A stretch of DNA of 64,000 nucleotides from Hofstenia miamia. Taxonomy: Eukaryota; Xenacoelomorpha; Acoela. The DNA is taken from positions 1,591,292 through 1,655,291 of the forward strand of contig SCFE01000005.1 in assembly GCA_004352715.1 (NCBI GenBank), read 5' to 3'. This document shows, piece after piece, positions 48,101 to 60,200 of the stretch (the first letter of the stretch is position 1; every line of letters starts with the position of its first letter). Made by a program: the position numbers and the translations under genes. The notes beneath the pieces are model-generated. The model made no database searches. It was not told where the DNA came from and worked only from the letters and a program-made list of their open reading frames with translations.

Positions 48101-51100
48101 GAAAATTGAAATTAAAATTTTGAAAGGTTTCATTCAAATATAACCTTAAATAGCCCAATGATTTTTTAAGAAATTTTGTGGTGCTAGAAAAATTTTTTAA
48201 GCGTTTATATCAAAAACTATTAAAGCTATGCTCAATCTTTTTTGATTTAAGTCCGCGCGACGACTCTGTCCCATTGAGGCGCACGGCACGACTCAAAGGG
48301 TTTCGAATATCAAGAAACAGTCAGTTACTTTCTGCTTCCATGGGCTCAAAATCTTATAAATACATGAGCATTAGGTCCACCTTTAGTGTTTTTGTGTCAA
48401 CTTAACAACTGGATATCTGAGCGAAATTCTGGATGACATATTGCATTTTATTGCAATTAATCATTTGCTAATGTGCTCAACCATGATGATGTGGCAAAGT
48501 TTGTTCTTCGTCCTCACATTAGTTAGCTGTGGAGATTCTGACGACTGCATAAACGTTCCACTCAATAAATGGCTTTCCTTTGAAGTAAGAAAGATTGATC
48601 AATCACTGGATAATTATCCTGAAAAGATATATATCTATATTCCAGATAAACATGATGACATTTTTTAGCACAATCTACACAACTGCAATAATACCCACAG
48701 CACTAGCATGTGGATATATTACATGTATAATAATATGACCGTGTATGATACCGCTGTACCCGACGCTTGCGAAGTATATGAAGGCGAGAAATACAAGATT
48801 TATTACGGTATTTTTTTAAAAATAAAGAAGTTGTTGGTGAGAAAACAACACACGATGGGGATAAAATATATTTGTACCAAGTCAAAATTCAAAATGGTGA
48901 ATTGTAAAATAATAAAACAAATGGACTTCAACCCACTTCTGATTCTGGAGACAATTGTGAACTGGTTTATTTTAAACAGAGCAAATAGAAGCAACAGCAG
49001 TAACAAATAATTCAACTCAAAACATTTCAACTGATTTCCCTTACATTTGCATGTAACTGCGCAAATCTTAAAAAGAGTGGAGCTAAGGTTTTACTTAAAT
49101 TCATTGTTAAATTCTCAAATATATCTAAGTATTCTTTATCTATTTTTGAAATTCAATAGTTTAATTTTAATTAGAATAATAATCTTAATAGGCCTCTAAA
49201 ATATTTATTAATTGAACTGCATATTTTACTATCTATATTTGTTATTATTTATCGATTTTCAATAATAATAAACAAACTTATTTGATGCGAATACTTTGTG
49301 TAAACAAATTCACGAAAAATTTGAAACAATGAGAAGATTTTGCATTCAAAATTTTTAGTCATTTTATAGCTATTGATTTGGGTATCTTCTATAACTATTC
49401 TCTTTAAAAAATCCGATTCATGTTTCATTGTTACTTCCACATGACAGTTAATTAATCTATTTGAATTGGTTTTGTGTAGACTTGGTAGTAATAGTAAAGC
49501 CCGCGGTAAGACGTTCCAATTTCCACTGGGATAACTCACGCTCATAGCACTTTTATTAGAGAGTAACCGGTAACGTTCGATTCCTGATTATACCTCATCC
49601 TATTTGGGGCTCCTAGTCGGACTAGGGTATCAAATTGTCGGGTAGGATCGGATCATGTCGGGTTCGGGTGCAAAGCTCAGATTGATTACTCAAAAAACTA
49701 CTGAAGTTAATCACTGTTTGATTTAAGAAATATCCAAAACTTTGAGGGAAATCAATGAATTGCTGTTTACCCTATCAGTTAATGATTGAAATTTTTGCTC
49801 ATTTGATTGAAAAAAATCAAAGTTTCGGGTGACGCTCGTGTAGTAAATTTTCTTGTCGGGTCGGGGTCAGTATTAAGTATTTCAATCGTGTCGGGTTCAG
49901 GTCAATGCTTCTCTTATATCGTCACTCACATGAGAATATCATTGTTTATACTTGAACGACTGGGAATGATTCGTCCCTTTAGTAGGGAACCCAGGACAAA
50001 ATATTTAGGGGAGAAACGACTCTTACAGTGCGAGTTTCCGGAGAAAGGTATGTGTCCAGGGGTGTACTCGAGGTGGTGCTCAGGGGGGGGGGGTTCAGCA
50101 AAAATTTGTTAAATTAGACTGTTAAATTTGTGTTAGTATTCGAGTTTTTGATTTTATTTGTTTAGAATATAAATTATGGTCAAAATGCATCATAAAAATA
50201 CAAAACTCAAGATAAGAGCTCCCTTGTTAATTACTTGGGAGTACAGCCCTGTATGTGCTTCATTGTAGGCATTTGAGTGGAAGCCCGAAATAATTCTTGG
50301 CATTAACACTACTAATTGATTATTTGATTCCTTAATTTAACAAATTCCATTGAAATGTAGACGCGATATTAACACAGAAATTATATAAATCTCACATGTA
50401 CAAACACAATTACCCTAATAAAATAGAAATTTTTTTTGTTCGCGAGACAGGCTTAGGTGGGAATATTAATGCAAATAATTATTCCGTTTCTTTCTTTTTT
50501 AGATTAGGAGTTGAATATGGGGTAGATGGGGAAGATTTTTTTAGTATATTATACATTAAGCACTCCTTTTACTTAAAAATAATGCACAAAATATATTTTA
50601 GTTGACTATAGTTCTTTACATTGTATAATTTCATTTATCAATTAAAATATTACTATTTGATGTGATAGCAAAATTATAGACGCTAATAATTTCCGGGGTA
50701 AAAATTTACTTTTCGGGATCGGGACCAAGAAAGAACGTTCGGAACAAGGACCGGAAGGGACAGTAACCAAATATAACTGCTCCCGCACACCTCTAGAAGT
50801 GTTACGTCCAGACCACATTTCGGTAATGCTCAATTCGCTCCGCTGCTCAAGCCCTGCCAGTCCAAGATTTTCGTAATATTATATGCACAATTTAGTAATT
50901 CATAAATTTTTCATTTTCACATAATTCACTTCCTTTTTTATCTCTACAATACTATGCATGTGCACATATTTATATCTAAATATGCACATTAAATAATTTA
51001 TAGTAAAGACACCCAATCATTCGACATATTAATATATTATTAAGTAGGAGCCGGCAGTATGAAAGTTTTGGGCGTTGGCTCAGTTCAGTATCACTCAAAA

Positions 51101-51162
51101 TACCGCGGAATCGGTTCGGTATCGGTATGAATATGCAAAAATCAATAGTATCTTTGCCATAT

Positions 51163-51227
<65 letters not shown>

Positions 51228-54200
51228 CAATGGTTAATACACACGTTTATAACTTATCTAAATGGATTGATGAAAAATTAAAGTCATTTATGCCTAAAGA
51301 ATTTGTTCTTACTGATAATAATCAATATATTAATGAAATTAAAGAATGCGACATACATTCTTACATGGTTAGTTATGATGCAAAAAGTTTGTTTACATCA
51401 ATTCCAGTTAAAAAAACGATTGACCATATAATATCGCTAACACCTGAATTAGCCTTTCCATTTACTAAGGAAATACGTCGAAAGCTTTTTTATTAGCTTC
51501 ATCAAATATTTATTACTTTTTGTTTGAAAATGAAGTGTATAGCCAACATGATGGGATGGCGATGGGTTCTCCATTAGGTCCAACGTTTATGAATTTCGCA
51601 ATGGATTTAATCGAAAAGACTTTTCTAAACTTAAGAAAACCACAAACGTTATGTTCATATTTTTTGTTTAATGGAAAACGGTGATCATGCATCAATGTTT
51701 CTTTCTTATATTAATTCAATTTGCAACATTGAAGAAAACATCAATGGATTTGAAATATCTGCTTTTAGCTATTTATTCTTAAGATATTCTACAAAATTGT
51801 CCCCATGCATTTGAAGGTCATTTTTTAATAGAAAAAATGTCACTTTAGTGACTATGAATATACCTAAAACGTCAACATTTGAAAAAATCAGATTACCTTA
51901 AATTTGCTGTATGTAATCAAAGTACAAAAGAATAAACGTGGATAAAATTGGTATTGCCTCAACGCATATATACAAATATCAGAGTTCACAGCATATTTCA
52001 TATTTTCGGAATTAATATTATAATATTAACTGGAGTGGTAACGATAATATTTTAGTTGATATACGCTTGTTTGATGAGTATCATAATGGGAAAAAACATC
52101 TTTTAGTGGTGATACTGTAGTAAACAAATCAAAATTGAATACGAGACAGTGTTATATAAAACTATATAACTAATTCCTTCTCTCTAAGTATCAATGACTA
52201 AGGCAATTTGGGGAAATATAAAATGAAAACTTAAATTAGGAAATTATTTACATAAGAGATGAAAACAAAGAAGCAACATTCTCATTATTTTATAATTAAT
52301 TTCAAACTTTCTTATTGATTTGAATAATTTTCACATTCCTTCTAATGTGTTCAGCTTTTTAAAAATTTTTGTAATGTTTCAAGTATGATCGAACAAGTAA
52401 TATTCTGGGCATGTGTAAGGCTGAAATTCTTATCCCAATATCCAAAACTTTTGTGGGGATCTCCACGTAATCCATACACAATCACCATGTGGATTTCCTA
52501 AATTTTTATATAGTTTCAATTTTATTAAATTTTGACAAAGTTTCATAAATTTTCATCACTTTTCTTAAGCTTAACAAAATTTGGAAGACTGTGTGAAGTT
52601 CCTCCATTGCTCTTGATTGCATTTAGACACTAAGTGATGCAACAAGAATGTTGTGATTCTCTATGCAGTAAGGATTCATGGGTCATTGATGACCCATTAT
52701 TGTTTCCATTTACTGGCTTTTGGCCGCTGGTCCATAATTGCTCAGCCGCATATATCCAACAATGAGCCACTAATACAGTTTTTTAACAAAATTCAAATGA
52801 TTTCAAAAAGTTATTATCAAATATTTTCAAATATATTTTCATTATGAACAATAAATATATATTAGTTTTTTTAATAAATTATAGTCTGTGTAAAAAATAT
52901 CTCTATAGTGATTGCAGTTGGGTTATATATGTTGAAACTAGAAGCAAAGAAGAGTAGTAGGAAGACAGCACTAGACCGTGCCACTTATTACTTTGTGACC
53001 TTGGCGGGCTTATCTGACGGGATTATAATGTACTTTGACTGCCTGGCGATGTAAAGTTGTCTATTTCTGACGTCATTGGAATATATCCTGTTTTGTTGAC
53101 AAACAAAATTAATTTGCAATGCATGTTCAAAATGTAACCAACTTTTCAATGCATATAGCAGTTAAAAGTCAAAACTCTGAAAGTTTCAAGGATATTAAAA
53201 GAGTTGGAACACTGTAATCAGCTCAATCCGATAGGACCAACAATAAGGCAAAGTGTCTGTTGTTTTCGTAACCAGAAGCAGTAGAAGGTTGTTTGGGAGC
53301 TGTGTGCTTTTGATAGCTTTCTTGAGACCTATCCAGAAGACTGGAATGAAAGTGAAACCTTCCTAACTGCTCAAACAGTTATAGGCTTACTAGCAGCTGC
53401 TAACAAATTGTGTGTGGGTGTGTGTGATACAGCAAATGAAGAAATTGTATTGCTCAATAATGAAGAATAACCCGCAGTATGCTTTAGGGCTTGTAGAGAA
53501 AATCCAGAAAATTAAAAAACAGCTGTTCTGATTTTGTGACTATTGTATTAATACATTATTTCCTATGTCATGTATTCAGCCTTATTAGGCCAACTTTCAC
53601 AGCATTGTGCTAAAAATAAAACAGATTTTCAGAAATTTGAGTAAAAGATTGTCTAATGAAATAGAACCTTTTGAGAGGTTCTGACATACACAAATCAAAA
53701 TTTTAAATTTTCACCTTATATAAGGGCCACCGTAATATATATAATCCAAATAAAATGATGTATCTTTTTGACTTGTATTGACATTATCGAAATACATAAA
53801 ATGCAAATATGTTTGCTGAAATTTTGACAAATTTACCTGAAATATTTAATCTAATAGTGCTATCTCCTTTCGTATTGCTCATTGCCAAATTCGNGATAAG
53901 CTGCTCTTTAGGGTGGATGGAGGCTGTGAGAACTTCTAACGTAAGGACGGGTAGTTCAGTATCTGAGTCTTCTTTGGTTTCAATGTGAGTCTGAGAAGTA
54001 GTAGGCTTGTTTTAGATTTCTTCTTGTCTTTAGAACGAGTATTCTGTGACATTAAATAGCAGAATAGAGACGCACTTCAATGTGAAAACGTGGTAAACAA
54101 AATTTAATCTCTTATTCCAGAACCAAGTTTAAAATCGATGTTCACACACTCAAATTTCTCAATTTCACAACAATTAGTCATAATTGTAATTAAATAGCTA

Positions 54201-57200
54201 GGCAGTGTAGTCCAATAGTCTGCATTCGTATGCAGCCTCCCTTTCCTGTGAGTTATCACATTCGCAGAGAGTCTCCATGTAGAGTTCATCATTCAAATGG
54301 CGACAACTGCTCCATAAGAGAACAAATCTTTAGTAAGAACAAATCCAAGTAACGAGAAAGCAAAAGTAATAATATAGCAATTAATTGACATTTAAGAATC
54401 GAATTTCCATGAGTGACTCCATTGCTTGACTTGAATAGCCAGAATCATGGCATTGCTAGGTGACTAGAACAAAAACACAAAAGTGACAGCATCATAGCCA
54501 ACCTCAAAGAAGGCATCTGTTAATCTGACAAAGCACATAGGAATAAAACAAGACACAGTAAAGACAACAACAATCATAGACAAATAAAAAGAACACAGTT
54601 CAACTGACAGTAAAGACCAGTAACCNTTTGACTTGTATTGACATTATCGAAATACATAAAATGCAAATATGTTTGCTGAAATTTTGACAAATTTACCTGA
54701 AATATTTAATCTAATAGTGCTATCTCCTTTCGTATTGCTCATTGCCAAATTCGCGCAAAATAAGTGCATAAAGTTGTGTTTAATAACACAGTATCATGCA
54801 TGGCCAATAATTAATAATTGCAATCTCATTTTTCACATGGTATATTGTATAAATCTTTGGTAATAGACGCATGCATTTTACTCACAATTATGACGCTTTT
54901 GTAATTATGATTTATCAAGGAGGGAAAACTGTCAACTCTACCTGCCCGATTTTTCGAGTCATCAAGCGTTACCTATGGGTCAGGACTTAGTCAAAATACT
55001 TCAGAAAAGTCATTTTTCCTATAATTATACAGCTTCATGTGATGAAAGTACATTTCATATGAAAAAATATATACGGTTATGCTAATTTAGAGGGGATGGG
55101 TGTATCAAGAACCTGACATGGTTCCGATGAAGGGTTGAAATGATTTCAAAAAATAAAAACGTTTGTTCTGTCTTAAGTCAAAATTTGTGATCCATCCAAT
55201 CTGACATTTCAATTTTAAGTATGTAAAATCTTTGGCGAAATAGATTTTTTGAATTTTAAGCTAGCAAAGTTAAATGTAATGCACAGTAAGTTATGTTTTA
55301 GAAATTCCTAAATATCATCAGCATACTTTTAATAATTGCATTTCGATGCATCTTGGTGATCTAATTTTGTATTTTAATAGCAAAGTTTTGTACAAATTTA
55401 TATATAAAGCTGTCAGACTCAATAATTGTCAGGTTCAGGTGTTTAATGATAAATGTATTTATAAAATCATTTACTGCATGATTTCCTCTGGAGATCCTAG
55501 CGCAACATCTGTCCCAGCACTTGTCTAAACATGATTGTTACTATTTTTACATTTTATCCACCCATTAAACGTTTTAAGATATTTGCTTCTTAGTTCTTAG
55601 GAAATTCCAATAAATATATATAAAGAATACGTATACCTTTACACCCTTATTAATTCAATAGTTACATAATTTATTTATTCGTGTGTAAACTTGTCTTAAC
55701 GATGACAATGAGCACTAAACATCATGTGAAACCATGTATGAAGAAAGAGAATTTCAAATATTATATAAAGTTGATGAAAATTCTGTATATTAAAAATATA
55801 TTTCCGTCTAGCCTATACGTATTTCATAATCATGTAAAAAAAAATTTTAGTAGAATTTTTAAGAACTAAGTTTTTTTATGCAATATCGGACCTTTACAAA
55901 TTAAATTAATTTCATTTTACAAAACTTAGTTCTCGAGAACACCTTGATCCAACATATTTCTGAATTACTAAATCTATTATTTATCATTTCAAATAACCAC
56001 TGCTGTTTTTAGGTAATTGCATATCATGTTTAAGTGATTCTCACAAACGCAATGGTCACATTCCTTATAGAGAAAGCAAACTTACTCAACTTTTGGCAGA
56101 TAGTTTAGGAGGAAATGGGATTACCTTAATGGTAAACAGACATTCACTTAGTAATTTATAAGTCTATTTTTTAAATTTAGATTGCTTGCGTTTCTCCATC
56201 ATCATTTGCCATGACTGAATCATTGAATACACTTCGATACGCCAATAGAGCCAAAAAGATTAAGAATAAGCCCTTCGTGATTGTGGTAAGCCTTTATACT
56301 TTGCATGCATAAAAATTTAGCACATCAGCTATGTTTATCAAAAAATATGCAGAAAATGTTTTCGCTTGTATATTTGCTTTCTAAGTAAACTTACCATTAT
56401 TCTTGAAAAATTCTTAAATACTTAGGATCCAAATGAAAAAGAAATAGTTGCTTTAAGAAGAGAGGTTGCAGCTTTACGTGGTGAAAACCAATATCTGAGG
56501 ACACAGTTGAATGTACCAAAGGAGCAAACTTTTACAGGTAAGCACTAATTTTTTCAAGAACGTATATTCTGCTGAAAACATATAGTTTTTATTTAATTTA
56601 AAATATTTTTCTCATTAATTGTTAGCTAGCTTTGCGATTTTCAACTTTGGTAGTTCTCTTGCTCTAATATTACTTCTGATCTTGAGCTTTTGTCTACTTG
56701 GTCTTCTGTTAACCATCTTGATTTTAGCCCAACCAAGACATGTGGTATTTCCTTTTCTGCATCCCCCCCCTTCTGATCTTCCTCTTCCTGTGAACTTTTC
56801 CCCTCATCATACTCATCTTGGAGTTCAACTTGCTGATAACTTAAATTGGTCTGGTCATGTGTCCTTACGTCTCCGCAAAGCTAATTCCTCTTTGCCCTCT
56901 TCCCCAATGTTCTCTTTAATTCCACGGCTGCTGTGAAACTCGCTTTGTTCAAGTCCATTCCTCGTGCCATTCTTCTCTATGCTTCTCCCTGTTGGTTGTT
57001 TCCAGAAGCATGCTTTCAAATGGATCTCTCCCTTGCCATACAAAGACGCCCTTCTCAAATTCTCCACCGAGCTTCAGGAAATTTTTGTCTTTTCTCTTTG
57101 CTGAGCCCTTCTCCAACTTTGCCTACTCCTCCATCTGCTCTAATTTCCTCTCCTGCGACTATCCACGCTGTCGTAAAACTTTACTTGTTTTTATTTTTTT

Positions 57201-60200
57201 GTAGTGTATGCCTTCAACGGCTAAATAAAGTCATTCATTATTATTATTATTATTATCATAACATGATGCCAACAAGAGAGAGTTATGTTGTAGTAGTAGT
57301 AGTAGTAGTAGTAAATCGATATATTTAAAATAACACACAATAGTAAAAATATTTACAGTCAATAAAAACTATTATTAATAGGAGAAGGCATTGTATGAAG
57401 TACACGAACGATAAGAACAATGAAAGAGCATAGTACAAGATGAATTCTGAGAATAATTGTCAACAAATTGACGCCAGAAATAATTCTTCGGTTGACGTTT
57501 CACAACTAGAGGTTTATTGAACAAATTGATAGAAGAACGAAGGTGAATAAAATTTGCTAGTGGAACAACCCTGTTGAAAACGAAGTTAAAGGATTTAGCT
57601 TTCAAAAATGAAGCAGACTTAAACAAAGATGAGTTATTTGAACGTCGACCCGAGTGTAGTGCAATATAAATCGATAAAAACTGGAACAAATCAAGATCAT
57701 TACATCCATTTCTTATTAAAAAAATATGATGTCCAATAATTAAAGATAATAGGAAATTGGTAATAAATTCAAATCCAAGAGACTTTGTTTGTACCCGTAC
57801 ACTTGTGTTATCCATTTAGTACAACGACTCTGAAGAAATTCAAAACGTTTAGTTTCAGTAATATTTGCCGACCAAATAATTGAACCATAGCAAAGACAAG
57901 ACAAGATAATTGATTTGTATCGGGTAAGCTTAATGGAAATAGAGGTATCGTACGGAATATTTCATTTTAAATTGAAGAAAGATTGGTTTGTGGCTTTTAG
58001 CATTTTCTTTATATGAACTGACCAAGACAGATTACTGGAAAGCCATATTCCAAGGTCCTTAAAATCAGTGAATTATGGTGCAAATTCAGATCTAACTTCA
58101 GTGGTTGGAATTGCTAGCAGTTTTGACTTGTTAGTGTTGAAAAACATAAGATTGGTAGAAGCTCGCGTGCAGAGGTTTTCGTAGTCATAGAATAAATACG
58201 AAATATATCTTGAAGTAAGTTTTAAATCGTCTGCGAACAAAAAAGCTAGTGAGTAGCCACACACATTTAGGAGATCATTAATAATGATTAACAGCAAAGG
58301 CCCAATAATAGAAATGAATATAAAAGATGAGCAGAAAGTCCTTGGAGCAAATCATTAGCAATTTATTCATCAACAAAAAAATATAGAAAAATTGTGTTAG
58401 AATAGCAAGCAAGACCTAGAGAATACATTTCACATTATAATTTTCAATATGGCTATCTTAACACGGATGACTTCTTTAATTCTTCTTTGAAAGTCTTACA
58501 CAGTGGCACGGAGCTTGTCCTGTGGTATGTTTTCCTATTGCTGAAGTGACTGTTTGAGAGCATCAACACTTATGTGAGGAACAGAGCAAGCTTTTGCCTC
58601 CAAAATGAACCACATGCAGAAATCCATTGGGTTCAAATCTGGTGATGATGGAATCAAAATATCGTCAATGTAACAATTTGAATTGATTTTAACCCTCTTT
58701 TTCAGTGATATCAGAGGAGACTTCCAAATCTTTGAGATTTCGGCCTACAACATAGCAGAAGACGGTTTTTCACGACAATAAACTGTTCTCAAAGAATCTG
58801 AGATGTTCTTTGGACTCTGTGTCAACATTCTGTCATTCTGACTGCTGAATTGGGCTTTGACAGCGAGTATTTTTTATTCAGAAATAATGATCCCCTCTCC
58901 TGGCATTCCAGATTTTGAATTTTGGAGAAGTTTTGCTATGTCCAGTCTCTTCTGTTTTTGAAGAAGAGTGAGGGCTTGATGTTTTCTCATTTTGTAGGGA
59001 AACAACTAGAGATCTTTCCTAATTACAGTTCTTGTCGAAGTGTCGCTCACATTCATGTCTTTGACCAACTTTCGAATAGACCTCTTTGGGTTTCTTCGCA
59101 CCTTTTCACGAACATCCTAAATCATCTTTGTTCGAACAGATCGAAGTCTCCCATTTCGTGAACAATTTTTTGAGGTTCCAAGCTCTTGGAATCTATTCAC
59201 AACATAGTAAAAGTAGATTTAGCCACTTTCAAAAGCTTAATTAACTGGCTCTTTGTTTTCCCAGCAAAATGGAGCTCGATTATTGCTTCTCGCTTGCTCA
59301 TTTCCTGGAAAACACAATTGGATTAGTGTATTACAAGATATTTATTAAGCTCAGATGTAAAGAACCTGTTGCTATATACATCATTTTAAAGTTTGAAATA
59401 TAATCCAGTAAAAAAGGTACTATTATATGTATATATTGAGAATTAAAAAGTAGTCCAAGGACTTTCTGTGTAACTGTATATATACATATATATTTGAATT
59501 TTCATGTATACTTGGAAAAACCCATAAAATAGAATCTTTACTTTAAAATTTTGACAAAATGTGATAGATAAAAATTTCGAAAGGGATTGGGATGTTTGTT
59601 TGTGGCATTTGTAATTCACTATTTTTCATATGTTTTGAAATGAAATATGAGCCTAAACTTTTGATTATTCTCGTAATATTTAGGTACACTGAAAATCATG
59701 TTTAGTTTATTGTTACATATAAATACATGCCAATTTCTTAATGTCGTACCTTCTGTGGTTCATACACATTATTTGACATAGCGGCATCCTAAAAAAATTA
59801 AAATTTGATTAGAATATAGCATCATATATGTGCATATTAATGAGTGGACGAATTTAATGAAATGCTTCCCATTAGAGTTGGCAAAGAAAAGTGCTAAATT
59901 AAGAAAGTCAAAAGAAGAAACGACAGCGCCAGTAGAATTTCCTGAAGATGGGTCTTTGTACGAAATGGTTCAGGCCTATATGATTGAAAATGAATCACTG
60001 CGAAAGGATACTGCTGAACTAGGTCATTGGAAAGAAAAACTTTCACGTCAGTATCAGGTAAATTTTCAAATTCATTATTTGTATTTAGGGTGTATGGTAA
60101 TCTGTTTTACTATATTAAAGTTGTAACTGGTTACAGTTTAAAATTGAGATTTATTCCCTGAGCTAACTAAAAACTACAATGTGGAATTTTTTGCAATTGA

